NCBI RefSeq assembly: GCF_015163665.1
Contig: NZ_JADEUG010000002.1
Coordinates: forward strand, 124,001 to 188,000
DNA length: 64,000 nt
Direction of reading: 5' to 3'
DNA from: Xenorhabdus sp. BG5
GTDB taxonomy: Bacteria > Pseudomonadota > Gammaproteobacteria > Enterobacterales > Enterobacteriaceae
In this document: positions 36,946 through 45,300 of the stretch, in pieces
Layout of the letters: every line of letters begins with the position of its first letter
How positions within the stretch are numbered: the first letter of the stretch is position 1
The notes under the pieces: model-generated
Database searches by the model: none
What the model was told of the DNA's origin: nothing
The model's input: only the letters and a program-made list of their open reading frames with translations
Translations under genes and position numbers: made by a program

Positions 36946-37090
36946 TATTTTTAATTAAACTGAAATTTTATTTAAAAATATAATATGAGAATAAAAAGTG
37001 CAGGTAAATAACCAGCACTTTTTTCTAAAAAATTAAAATGCTTTTCAGATAAGATATATTCACCCAAAACAACTCTACACATAGAAAAAT

Positions 37091-37486
37091 ATGAAAAAAT
37101 CAACTATTCTTAGAATTGCCAGACCAACAGATAATCTTACTAAAGTTGCAGAAATGTATTGTCATGGCTTAGATTTTATCATACTAGGAGAATTCAAAGA
37201 TCACGATGGTTTTGATGGTATTATGCTAGGGCATCCCAACCATTCCTGGCATCTTGAATTTACTCATCACCACAATACACATGTTGGTCAGGCCCCAACT
37301 AAAGATAATTTATTAGTATTTTATATAGAAAATGAACATGAATGGCAAGAGCATGTACAATCAATGCAAAATGCCGGGTTTATTCTCGTTCCTTCTTATA
37401 ATCCTTATTGGGATAAGAGCGGAAAAACGTTCGAAGATATCGATGGTTATCGTGTTGTATTACAACTTGGTACTTCAGAGATTTAG
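37091..37486 (+). CDS. VOC-family (glyoxalase/bleomycin-resistance-like) protein, YycE type
   Basis: A 131-residue protein of the vicinal-oxygen-chelate fold, made from two beta-alpha-beta-beta-beta units. The opening LRIARPTDNLTKVAEMYCHG and the closing YWDKSGKTFEDIDGYRVVLQ fit the YycE-like group. Metal-ligand-like histidine/glutamate positions are visible in WHLEFTHHH and the final strand. The substrate is unknown; candidates are small electrophiles or antibiotics. It follows the chitin-active protein after about 145 bp on the same strand. Confidence 0.75.
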   Translation: MKKSTILRIARPTDNLTKVAEMYCHGLDFIILGEFKDHDGFDGIMLGHPNHSWHLEFTHHHNTHVGQAPTKDNLLVFYIENEHEWQEHVQSMQNAGFILVPSYNPYWDKSGKTFEDIDGYRVVLQLGTSEI

Positions 37487-37637
37487 TTATTTATTTTACA
37501 GTTAATTGCTTATTCAAAGGATGACATCCTTACCATATTGGTCGTTTATTTATTAGGCTATTAGTGATAATTTGATTAGATTTCTATTTTTTATTTCTGA
37601 TAGCCTAAAAGATCACCATAGTATTTATTTGATCATG

Positions 37638-38072
37638 TTACGATAAGAATGTTTTCTGCTCAGATTCTCTTCGCATACGCAAAGCTGCTAACGCTCTCCC
37701 ATCGGCACTATCCCATTTCACAAACTCCTTTGCTGCACCTTGGTAATCACCTGCATTCAATTTTTTCAATAATGTTGAATGAGCAAAATTACCGATCCCT
37801 AAATTGAAAATAAACGAGCATAAAGCATCAAATTGCCCTTGTGTTAGAGGTACCTTAACTAACTGCTGAATGGCTGCATAAACAGGGATAAGATCTTGAT
37901 GTAAAAACTCTTCAGCCTGTTGCGTAGTTATCACTTGTCCAGACTCAACTCCTTTTGTATGACCATATCCAATTGTCCACGGCGCTGCTCCAGTGGCGGG
38001 ATCTGGATATGCTTTCAATTTTAAGCCCTCATAACTTTTGAGTTTATTAATACCGCTTTCACTGATTTTCAT
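37638..38072 (-). CDS. GH24 lysozyme/endolysin without signal peptide
   Basis: A 144-residue T4/phage-type muramidase. The catalytic glutamate lies in SYEGLKLKAYPDPATG (Glu15), with the aspartate (Asp24) and the threonine of WTIGYGHT after it, the E-D-T triad of GH24. The C-terminal part (FDALCSFIFNLGIGNF and RMRRESEQKTFLS) is typical of phage endolysins. There is no signal peptide or SAR helix, so release needs a holin or another secretion route. No phage structural genes flank it. It is probably a domesticated prophage gene or a secreted antibacterial toxin. Confidence 0.85.
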   Translation of the reverse strand: MKISESGINKLKSYEGLKLKAYPDPATGAAPWTIGYGHTKGVESGQVITTQQAEEFLHQDLIPVYAAIQQLVKVPLTQGQFDALCSFIFNLGIGNFAHSTLLKKLNAGDYQGAAKEFVKWDSADGRALAALRMRRESEQKTFLS

Positions 38073-38292
38073 TCATTTTCCCCGCTACCATATTGAGCAC
38101 CAAGATTATTTTTAGTCTAAGAAACAATCCAGAGATCAAGTGTAGATGAAAAAACAATCAGAAAAGCTACAATTATACTGGGTGATAAAATCTCTACAAA
38201 AAACCAAATGAAAAATAATGATTTAAATATCAATAAATTATCAGTTAATGCAAATTTTTTTTAATTTTTAAAAAAATATTTTAATAAATATC

Positions 38293-38320
38293 TTGACTCT
38301 TTTGCTTTTGAGCATAAAAT
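38293..38320 (+). promoter_or_regulatory. Strong sigma-70 promoter of a short transcription unit
   Basis: TTGACT (38293-38298) and TAAAAT (38315-38320) with a 16-bp spacer. It precedes the 24-codon ORF at 38384 and the terminator at 38495, giving a transcript of about 190 nt. Confidence 0.7.
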
Positions 38321-38383
38321 CCTCCTCAGAATTTAGATTTTCGTGAAGTAAATCACAATTTATAACCCTCAAAGGAAATCATC

Positions 38384-38458
38384 ATGAAATCTGTAAAATC
38401 TTTCCTCTCCAATGTACACTGCGTTGTTATCCGGTTATCAGCAACCCGTTTTATGTGA
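38384..38458 (+). CDS. 24-residue ORF in a compact transcription unit
   Basis: Translation gives MKSVKSFLSNVHCVVIRLSA followed by TRFM. It has a good ribosome site (AAAGGAAA, 7 bp before ATG). The presence of a near-consensus promoter upstream and an intrinsic terminator downstream suggests a real short mRNA or a dual-function small RNA. The peptide is basic with a moderately hydrophobic middle. It is not a leader for an obvious downstream gene, since the terminator closes it. Not recognised as any known leader peptide or toxin. Confidence 0.45.
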   Translation: MKSVKSFLSNVHCVVIRLSATRFM

Positions 38459-38494
38459 GAGCTGCTACAATATAAAAATAAGCCAGATAAAAAT

Positions 38495-38519
38495 AAGCCA
38501 GTCGAAAACTGGCTTTTTT
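38495..38519 (+). terminator. Rho-independent terminator of the short unit
   Basis: AAGCCAG (38495-38501) pairs with CTGGCTT (38509-38515), followed by TTTT. The 5' arm sequence AAAAATAAGCCAG occurs twice in tandem just before it. Confidence 0.85.
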
Positions 38520-38610
38520 ATCGTCGCTACAGCCCTAGGTAAATGCTTTCTTGCCTATTTCATTATTTACACGCTATTCATTGAACTTCTGTTCCGAAAA
38601 ATTTGTCTTA

Positions 38611-38652
38611 TATACTTAATAAATTTCAAGTCGCAATACTGCGGCAAGGCAA
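38611..38652 (-). repeat. Half copy of the hairpin repeat
   Basis: TATACTTAATAAATTTCAAG followed by TCGCAATACTGCGGCAAGGC corresponds to the right end of copy A in reverse (TATACTCAATAAACTTCAAG, TTGCAATCCGCAAGACGAGG). The central hairpin and the other end are missing. Confidence 0.6.
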
Positions 38653-38743
38653 CAACCTGCAAAAATCAAAATGAAGGTATAAAGTTCATAGAATTTCTAT
38701 ACTGACTGGCTTGCAGTGTTTATTTAAACATCAGGAGAACACG

Positions 38744-39094
38744 ATGAATTCGATGGACTTTCGTAGTCTGAAGTTAAAATCAGAATTAGGAATACTTGAG
38801 ATTATTTTACATCTCGTCATCTGGTTCTTGATTATTTTATTTACATTAGGGTTAGGTGCCTTCGTGTTTCCCTACTATATGACTCGATTTATCATTAGTA
38901 AAACACATGTTATCGATCGAGATAGCGGACAAATTATAGGCAAATTAAATTGTGAGATTAATTTAGTCCAAATAATTGGATATGTTGTGATTTGGGCTAT
39001 TCTCTCTTTTATTACATTTGGTCTTTTATATTTTGTATATCTTTACAAAATTATAGCGCATTGCATTAATCATACACGTGTGATCTCTGCATAA
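38744..39094 (+). CDS. Small inner-membrane protein made of two related halves
   Basis: From the ATG at 38744, just after CAGGAGAACACG, the protein has 116 residues. The two halves look alike: VIWFLIILFTLGLGAFVFPY then IISKTHVID, and VIWAILSFITFGLLYFVYLY then CINHTRVIS. Each half has one long hydrophobic helix and ends in a (K/H)T(H/R)VI(D/S) motif, so it is an internal duplication. It may belong to the DUF6693 group, which I recall only by name. Function unknown; the arrangement could fit a channel or holin-like protein, but that is conjecture. A longer start at 38711 is not supported by a ribosome site. Confidence 0.6.
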   Translation: MNSMDFRSLKLKSELGILEIILHLVIWFLIILFTLGLGAFVFPYYMTRFIISKTHVIDRDSGQIIGKLNCEINLVQIIGYVVIWAILSFITFGLLYFVYLYKIIAHCINHTRVISA

Positions 39095-39242
39095 ACGCTG
39101 ACAGATTATATAATCACAGGCATAATCCTTTTATACCTGTGATTATAATAAACCATGAAATACTCTTTAAATTAAACTATATTTTCTTTATCTTTCAAAT
39201 TGCAACCCAATTAATGAGCTGCAATTTGATATCCATCAGAAA

Positions 39243-40016
39243 TCAGGATTTATTATCAATGTATTTTTCAACCAAGGCATATAAAATGGCGATGGTTTCT
39301 ATATCTGGTACACCATCATAATATGACGAACGGAAGTGCATTTGAAATGCTTTAATTAAAGATTGAAAATTTTCTTCTTTTTCTGCCCCAGTGATGTCAT
39401 ATCCATAACGCTTGAACTTTTCTAAAATCTTGGCGACATCAGGCAGGCAATGCCCGAATTGTTCAATATATTTTTGCTTAGTTTCTTCGTCATACCATGC
39501 TCCAATCCCCGCATCATATAATTCTTTCCACGGAAAAGAGGGGCCTGGATCGGTTTTTCTTTGCCATGCAATATCTGAATGCCCTACAACATGAGTCGGT
39601 TTAATATCCGGGTAACGTTGTAAGATATTGTTGGCTAGCTCTTTGATTGCAACTATTTGTTCAGGGTGATAAGGAGGAAAAGTGAAAACGCCACCATCAT
39701 CACTGGCTTCATTCACAATCTCAATACCTATGGATGTATCATTCAGCCCTTCTCGCCCGTCCCAATAACTTATTCCTGCATGCCAGGCTCTTTCAAGTTC
39801 ATCGACCAAATTGAATATGTGAATTTTATCAAATCCAGCAGCCTGGTAAGTCGGATCATCTGGGTTTGGGACCAGGTAGTGGGCACTGACCAGTTCCCCG
39901 GTCAGTGCCTGAATAGATTTCTCAAAGTTCAAGGCAGTATAGTGCATAACTAAAAAGCGGGAACGTCTGTTAAAACTTTTGATTGAACGATATGAATTAT
40001 AATCAATTTTATACAT
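39243..40016 (-). CDS. AmiD-like N-acetylmuramoyl-L-alanine amidase without signal peptide
   Basis: A 257-residue paralogue of the lipoprotein at 26011-26844: Amidase_2 domain (about 15-180; VMHYTALN, GIEIVNEAS, VVGHSDIAWQRKTDPGPSFP) plus a C-terminal peptidoglycan-binding domain (LIKAFQMHFRSSYYDGVPD). Zinc-site residues are conserved, so it should be active. Unlike AmiD it begins MYKIDYNSYRSIKSFNRRSR with no hydrophobic leader, so it is either cytoplasmic or leaves by a non-Sec route such as lysis or type VI secretion. A ribosome site (AAGGAGAAC) precedes it. Good candidate for an antibacterial effector, by inference only; no immunity gene is evident unless the membrane protein next to it plays that part. 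Confidence 0.85.
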   Translation of the reverse strand: MYKIDYNSYRSIKSFNRRSRFLVMHYTALNFEKSIQALTGELVSAHYLVPNPDDPTYQAAGFDKIHIFNLVDELERAWHAGISYWDGREGLNDTSIGIEIVNEASDDGGVFTFPPYHPEQIVAIKELANNILQRYPDIKPTHVVGHSDIAWQRKTDPGPSFPWKELYDAGIGAWYDEETKQKYIEQFGHCLPDVAKILEKFKRYGYDITGAEKEENFQSLIKAFQMHFRSSYYDGVPDIETIAILYALVEKYIDNKS

Positions 40017-40224
40017 TATTGTTCTCCTTCATTTGTTTTGCTGTAAGTATTAAATCACCTCTAATCCGCTGTTACCAACAGCATAAAAGGAACAAACATA
40101 GCAATAAAGGTTTTGTTTATTTATTTTTTGGAAAATCGTAAAAAGACAGGTGGGGAAATGATGGAGGATGTGGACATATCGTCGTGATAATCGATATGCC
40201 CACGAGCAGGAATATTAAGGGAAA

Positions 40225-40491
40225 TTAGGGCTCAATTTCAATATCTGTCAGTGGATAACAGCTACAGGGTAAAATTTCCCCTTCATTAACAAATGCCAGT
40301 GGCTTACAAGGATATCCAACCTTGCCCTTCACCAGGCGAACACGGCAGGAACCGCAATACCCTTGCCGACATTGGTATTCAAGCTGAACTTTGCCATGTT
40401 CCAGTGCTTCCAACAAATTGTCGTGCAAACCTGAAGAGTAATGAATATACAACCCCTGCCGTGACGGCAGGGTGACTTTGTAATCAGCCAT
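40225..40491 (-). CDS. yfaE: 2Fe-2S ferredoxin YfaE, ribonucleotide-reductase maintenance
   Basis: The ATG at 40489-40491 starts one base after the nrdB stop and gives 88 residues (MADYKVTLPSRQ...). Plant-type ferredoxin cysteines are in CRQGYCGSCRVRL and the later ILPCSCYP. YfaE reduces and rebuilds the diferric-tyrosyl cofactor of NrdB. It is the last gene of the nrdA-nrdB-yfaE operon. Longer in-frame starts overlap nrdB and are not supported by the family. Confidence 0.94.
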   Translation of the reverse strand: MADYKVTLPSRQGLYIHYSSGLHDNLLEALEHGKVQLEYQCRQGYCGSCRVRLVKGKVGYPCKPLAFVNEGEILPCSCYPLTDIEIEP

Positions 40492-40492
40492 A

Positions 40493-41623
40493 TCAGAGTT
40501 CGAAACCGCTGAGATCCTCAGTATTGACTTCCGAATCAATCTGACCAACCAGGTAAGAGCTGACTTCAACTTCCTGTGGAGCCACTTGAACATTATCAGA
40601 AACCAGCCATGAATTGATCCAAGGGATTGGATTAGAACGGGTTTCAAATGGTAACTTCAAGCCAACTGCCTGCATACGAATATTGGTGATATATTCAACA
40701 TACTGGCACAGAATATCTTTGTTCAGGCCGATCATAGAGCCATCTTTAAACAAATAATCAGCCCACTCTTTTTCCTGCTCTGCTGCCTGTACAAACAGAT
40801 CATAGCACTCTTGTTCACACTCTTTGGCAATTTCCGCCATTTCAGGATCATCCTGACCAGAGCGCAACAGGTTCAACATGTGCTGTGTTCCCGTTAAATG
40901 CAATGCTTCATCACGAGCAATCAGTTTGATAATTTTGGCATTACCTTCCATCAATTCACGTTCAGCAAAAGCAAATGAGCAAGCGAAACTGACATAGAAG
41001 CGGATAGCTTCCAAGGCGTTAACGCTCATCAAGCATAAGTAAAGTTGCTTTTTCAATTCACGCAGATTAACGGTAATTGTTTTATCTGCAACTTCATGCG
41101 TTCCTTCGCCAAACAGATGATAATAGTTGGTCATCTCGATCAGATCATCGTAATACGCGGAAATGTCTTTGGCGCGTTTTAAAATCTGTTCGTTCTCCAC
41201 AATATCATCAAATACGATAGAAGGATCGTTCACGATATTACGGATAATATGCGTGTAAGAACGCGAGTGGATAGTTTCTGAAAACGACCACGTTTCAATC
41301 CATGTTTCCAATTCCGGAATGGAAATCAATGGCAGAAAAGCCACATTCGGGCTACGGCCCTGAATGGAATCCAATAACGTCTGGTATTTTAGGTTGCTAA
41401 TGAAAATATGCTTTTCATGATCCGGCAATGCGTTATAGTCAATACGATCACGGGCAACATCTACTTCTTCTGGACGCCAGAAGAAGGAGAGTTGTTTTTC
41501 AATCAACTTCTCAAAAATAGGATATTTTTGCTGATCAAAACGCGCCACATTAACAGACTGACCGAAAAACATCGGTTCTTGTAGTTGATCATTTTTTATT
41601 TGTGAAAAAGTGGTATAGGACAT
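40493..41623 (-). CDS. nrdB: Ribonucleoside-diphosphate reductase 1 beta subunit NrdB
   Basis: 376 residues, same as E. coli. The di-iron ligands lie in [22 protein letters not shown] (with the radical tyrosine in SYTHII), [20 protein letters not shown] and nearby helices. NrdB houses the stable tyrosyl radical that starts nucleotide reduction in the class Ia enzyme. The C-terminal EDLSGFEL tail that docks onto NrdA is intact. It begins 12 bp after nrdA ends, with a GAGGAAAC ribosome site. Confidence 0.97.
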   Translation of the reverse strand: MSYTTFSQIKNDQLQEPMFFGQSVNVARFDQQKYPIFEKLIEKQLSFFWRPEEVDVARDRIDYNALPDHEKHIFISNLKYQTLLDSIQGRSPNVAFLPLISIPELETWIETWSFSETIHSRSYTHIIRNIVNDPSIVFDDIVENEQILKRAKDISAYYDDLIEMTNYYHLFGEGTHEVADKTITVNLRELKKQLYLCLMSVNALEAIRFYVSFACSFAFAERELMEGNAKIIKLIARDEALHLTGTQHMLNLLRSGQDDPEMAEIAKECEQECYDLFVQAAEQEKEWADYLFKDGSMIGLNKDILCQYVEYITNIRMQAVGLKLPFETRSNPIPWINSWLVSDNVQVAPQEVEVSSYLVGQIDSEVNTEDLSGFEL

Positions 41624-41635
41624 AGTTTCCTCAAA

Positions 41636-43927
41636 TTAAATCTTACACGCGCCGCCTTCACAATCGGAATCTGCTGATTCAACAACTTCTTCCAGATCAC
41701 CTTGAACGTCTTCTGCCCCATCACGGGTGTTGTGGTAATACAATGTTTTCACGCCATATTTGTAAGCGAGCAGCAAATCTTTCAGCAATTGGTTCATCGG
41801 GACCTTGCCATTCGGGAAACGCGCCGGATCATAGTTAGTATTGGCAGAAATCGACTGATCGATGAATTTCTGCATAATCCCTACCAGCTGTAGGTAGCCA
41901 TCGTTGCTCGGCATTTGCCACAGCAGCTCGTAAGCACCTTTCAGAAGCTCGTAATCTGGTACAACCTGACGCAAGATACCGTCTTTAGAAGCTTTCACAC
42001 TGATATAACCCCGCGGTGGTTCAATGCCATTGGTCGCATTAGAGATCTGCGAAGAAGTCTCTGATGGCATCAATGCAGACAATGTTGAGTTACGCAGGCC
42101 GTATTGTTGAATGTCACGGCGCAGAGCTTCCCAATCCATGTGTAAAGGCTCGCTGGTCAAGGTATCCAGTGTTTTTTTGTAAGTATCAATCGGCAAAATA
42201 CCTTGAGCATAAGTGGTTTCACCAAACCACGGACAAGCCCCTTTCTCTTTCGCCAGTTCGTTTGAGGCTCTTAACAGGTAATACTGAATCGCTTCAAATG
42301 TTTTGTGGGTCAGGTTGTTAGCGCTGCTATCAGAATAACGTACACCGTGTTTCGCCAAATAATAAGCGAAATTAATTACGCCAATACCCAGCGTTCGGCG
42401 CCCCATTGAGCCTTGTTTTGCGGCGACAATCGGATAATCCTGATAATCCAGCAAGGAATCCAGTGCACGAACGGCCAACTCCGACAATTCTTCCAATTCA
42501 CTCAGGTTTTCGATAGCTCCTAAGTTAAAGGCAGACAGTGTACACAGCGCAATTTCACCATTTTCATCGTTAATATTGTTCAACGGCTTAGTTGGCAGTG
42601 CAATTTCCAAGCACAAGTTCGATTGACGTACAGGTGCAATAGCCGGATTAAACGGGCTATGAGTATTGCAGTGGTCAACGTTCTGGATGTAAATACGACC
42701 TGTTGAAGCACGCTCTTGCATCATCAAAGAGAACAATTCAACCGCTTTAATGCTCTCTTTACGGATACTGCTATCATTTTCATACTGAGTGTACAGGCGC
42801 TCAAATTCTTCCTGATCTTCAAAGAATGCATCGTACAATCCCGGAACATCAGACGGGCTGAACAGAGAAATGTCTCCGCCTTTAATCAGGCGCTCATACA
42901 TCAGTTTGTTAACTTGTACACCGTAGTCCATGTGACGAACACGGTTACCTTCAACACCACGGTTATTCTTCAGTACCAGCAGGCTTTCAACTTCCAAGTG
43001 CCAAAGCGGATAGAACAGCGTTGCTGCACCACCGCGAACGCCACCTTGGGAACAAGATTTCACCGCAGTCTGGAAATGTTTGTAGAATGGGATACAGCCT
43101 GTGTGGAAAGCTTCCCCACCACGGATTGGGCTACCCAATGCACGGATGCGCCCCGCATTTATGCCAATGCCGGCACGCTGGGAAACATATTTAACAATCG
43201 CGCTGGATGTCGCATTGATAGAATCCAGGCTATCACCACACTCAATCAGAACACAGGAACTAAATTGGCGAGTGGGTGTGCGAACCCCCGCCATGATTGG
43301 CGTTGGCAGCGAAATTTTAAAGGTAGACACTGCATCATAGAAACGACGGATATAGTTCAAACGCGTTTCTTTTGGATAAGTGGAAAACAGGCAAGCAGCA
43401 ACCAGCATGTAGAGGAACTGGGCACTTTCGTAAATTTCGCCAGTCACACGGTTTTGTACTAAATACTTCCCTTCCAGCTGTTTGACTGCTGCATAAGAGA
43501 AATCCATATCACGCAAATGATCAATAAAATTATCCAGTTGCTCAAATTCTTCTTTGGAATAGTCTTCCAGCAAATGTTTGTCGTATTTACCCAGGTTGAC
43601 CATTTTTACGACATGGTCATACAGTGTAGGTGGCTCAAACTGACCATAGGCTTTTTTACGCAGGTGGAAAATAGCCAGGCGTGCCGCCAGATACTGATAA
43701 TCAGGAGCATCACCGGAGATCAGGTCAGCCGCAGCTTTGATCATGGTTTCATGGATATCCGATGTCTTGATGCCATCGTAAAATTGAATCTGGGAACGCA
43801 GTTCTACTTGTGACACTGAGACATTTTTCAGACCTTCAGCAGCCCAGGTAACAACCCGGTGAATTTTATCAAGATCAATTTGTTCTTTATGTCCATCACG
43901 TTTGGTAACTAGCAGACTCTGGTTCAT
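41636..43927 (-). CDS. nrdA: Ribonucleoside-diphosphate reductase 1 alpha subunit NrdA
   Basis: From the ATG at 43925-43927 (AAGGTG ribosome site) the protein has 763 residues (E. coli 761), starting MNQSLLVTKRDGHKEQIDLD. It has the N-terminal ATP-cone (about 1-95), the ten-stranded barrel with NLCLEIALPTKPL-type active-site cysteine, and the redox-shuttle CEGGACKI tail. The longer frame to 44002 lacks family support. Class Ia reductase makes dNDPs from NDPs under aerobic growth. DnaA and NrdR sites are found upstream. Confidence 0.97.
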   Translation of the reverse strand: MNQSLLVTKRDGHKEQIDLDKIHRVVTWAAEGLKNVSVSQVELRSQIQFYDGIKTSDIHETMIKAAADLISGDAPDYQYLAARLAIFHLRKKAYGQFEPPTLYDHVVKMVNLGKYDKHLLEDYSKEEFEQLDNFIDHLRDMDFSYAAVKQLEGKYLVQNRVTGEIYESAQFLYMLVAACLFSTYPKETRLNYIRRFYDAVSTFKISLPTPIMAGVRTPTRQFSSCVLIECGDSLDSINATSSAIVKYVSQRAGIGINAGRIRALGSPIRGGEAFHTGCIPFYKHFQTAVKSCSQGGVRGGAATLFYPLWHLEVESLLVLKNNRGVEGNRVRHMDYGVQVNKLMYERLIKGGDISLFSPSDVPGLYDAFFEDQEEFERLYTQYENDSSIRKESIKAVELFSLMMQERASTGRIYIQNVDHCNTHSPFNPAIAPVRQSNLCLEIALPTKPLNNINDENGEIALCTLSAFNLGAIENLSELEELSELAVRALDSLLDYQDYPIVAAKQGSMGRRTLGIGVINFAYYLAKHGVRYSDSSANNLTHKTFEAIQYYLLRASNELAKEKGACPWFGETTYAQGILPIDTYKKTLDTLTSEPLHMDWEALRRDIQQYGLRNSTLSALMPSETSSQISNATNGIEPPRGYISVKASKDGILRQVVPDYELLKGAYELLWQMPSNDGYLQLVGIMQKFIDQSISANTNYDPARFPNGKVPMNQLLKDLLLAYKYGVKTLYYHNTRDGAEDVQGDLEEVVESADSDCEGGACKI

Positions 43928-44119
43928 GGGGAAATACACCTTCTCTCTTTTCGTATCCCGCCTATATCGTTCCTTAACCTCTTGACAGCACGATGCCCCC
44001 AATATGGCTGAGGGCCAGTTGGGGCTTAGCTACAATTCACTATTGTTTTGCTACTGCTTATTGCGACTTGTTACTACATACTGACTACATCACAAGTTGC
44101 TACTACAAGATGACAAGAA

Positions 44120-44214
44120 ACACAATATATAGGGGGTAATTAAAACGGTAATAACAAGATAATGTTATTTTCGGGTTTTATCAAGTGTACAAGATCGAGA
44201 AGTTTTGTGGATAA
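44120..44214 (-). promoter_or_regulatory. NrdR box and DnaA box upstream of nrdA
   Basis: ACACAATATATAGGGG (44120-44135) matches the NrdR repressor box (ACACWATATATWGNGT-like) except at its 3' end; only one box is clear, whereas two are usual. TGTGGATAA (44206-44214), the reverse complement of TTATCCACA, is a perfect DnaA box. In E. coli both DnaA and NrdR control nrdAB, so the arrangement fits. The rest of the 429-bp gap to ubiG is AT-rich and empty. Confidence 0.65.
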
Positions 44215-44356
44215 CTTGAGGATTAATTCTGGCAAAAAGCCGATAACCTGCGTAGTTACTTGATGTTACTTTCATAAGGCTATCGGCGAAACAGGGAAAA
44301 TAAAATCTTAAAAATAATATCTAGTTGCCGTTTTATTAATCCCTTAGCTGCCTTTG

Positions 44357-45091
44357 TCAGACAGATCGTGCGTGCAGCATATAATTCACGTCTACATTAT
44401 GTCCAAGTCGAAATTTGTCTGTTAACGGATTGTAATGTAAACCAATAATATGTTGCTCTTTCAGAGTAGTCTTATCAATCCAACGGATCAGTTCAGAAGG
44501 TCGAATAAATTTTTTCGCATCATGTGTTCCTTTTGGCACCATGTTCAATATATATTCAGCGCCGACAACTGCCATCAACCAGGCTTTTCGGTTGCGGTTA
44601 ATCGTTGAAAAGAAAACATGGCCACCAGGTTTGACTAATTTGGCACAGGCATGAACTACAGACTCTGGATCTGGCACATGTTCAAGCATTTCCAGGCAAG
44701 TCACGACATCATAAGCATGTTGGTGTTGTTCTGCGTGACTTTCTACCGTTTCCTGAATATAAGAAACGGAAACGCCGGATTCCAATGCATGCAAACGGGC
44801 AACTTGTAGGGGTTCAAAACCCATATCCAACCCTGTCACTTCCGCACCTTCACGCGCCATGCTTTCCGACAAGATACCGCCTCCACATCCAACATCCAGC
44901 ACTTTTTTGCCAAAAAGGCCGCCAGCATGTTGCAAAATGTAATTCAAACGCAGTGGATTGATACGGTGCAATGGCTTGAATTCGCCTTCAAGATCCCACC
45001 AACGAGAGGCAACGGCTTCAAATTTTTCGATTTCCTGCTGATCCACATTGGCATGGGATTGAATGTGTGAATCGGGAGTTTTGACGTTCAT
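44357..45091 (-). CDS. ubiG: Ubiquinone biosynthesis O-methyltransferase UbiG
   Basis: The ATG at 45089-45091 gives 244 residues (E. coli 240), [20 protein letters not shown]. UbiG makes both O-methylations of ubiquinone. SAM-binding motif I is [15 protein letters not shown] (about 68-82) and the conserved HRINPLRL precedes it; [14 protein letters not shown] is the family end. A purine-rich AGGAG is about 12 bp before this start. An in-frame ATG at 45151 would add NQFAV repeats from a tandem DNA repeat and is rejected. Divergent from gyrA, as in E. coli. Confidence 0.95.
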   Translation of the reverse strand: MNVKTPDSHIQSHANVDQQEIEKFEAVASRWWDLEGEFKPLHRINPLRLNYILQHAGGLFGKKVLDVGCGGGILSESMAREGAEVTGLDMGFEPLQVARLHALESGVSVSYIQETVESHAEQHQHAYDVVTCLEMLEHVPDPESVVHACAKLVKPGGHVFFSTINRNRKAWLMAVVGAEYILNMVPKGTHDAKKFIRPSELIRWIDKTTLKEQHIIGLHYNPLTDKFRLGHNVDVNYMLHARSV

Positions 45092-45110
45092 CAGCAATAT
45101 CGCTCCTAGG

Positions 45111-45155
45111 AACTGCTTCACAGCAAACTGGTTCACAGCAAACTGGTTCACAGAA
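45111..45155. repeat. Three tandem 15-bp units in the ubiG leader
   Basis: AACTGCTTCACAGCA, AACTGGTTCACAGCA and AACTGGTTCACAGAA follow each other without gap just upstream of the ubiG start, between ubiG and gyrA. Copy number could vary by slippage. Confidence 0.85.
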
Positions 45156-45231
45156 AATGTAACAGTATTATGGGGATGTGTGATAGAAAACTATTATACA
45201 TGCCTTAATCTTGAAATACCCGTGTCAGATT

Positions 45232-45260
45232 TTTATAAAACTGCCATTTTGTGGTATAAT
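45232..45260 (+). promoter_or_regulatory. gyrA promoter with extended -10
   Basis: TGGTATAAT (45252-45260) is an extended -10 element with perfect TATAAT; the -35 region (TTTATA, 45232-45237) is weak. The start site is about 35 bp before the ATG. Weak -35 and strong -10 are consistent with a supercoiling-sensitive gyrA promoter, which is known in E. coli. Confidence 0.65.
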
Positions 45261-45300
45261 TCTAAGCCTTTGAATTCGGAGTATGAGGGACAGTGGCTCC

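Noticed and set aside
37638..38072. Marker of an intact prophage
   Set aside because: No terminase, capsid, tail or repressor genes flank the lysozyme gene, so a complete prophage is not present.
42716..43462. Open frame of 248 codons on the plus strand
   Set aside because: Lies wholly inside nrdA on the other strand; no family resemblance.
45111..45155. Start of a CRISPR-like array
   Set aside because: Units are 15 bp, directly adjacent, without spacers; it is a plain tandem repeat.
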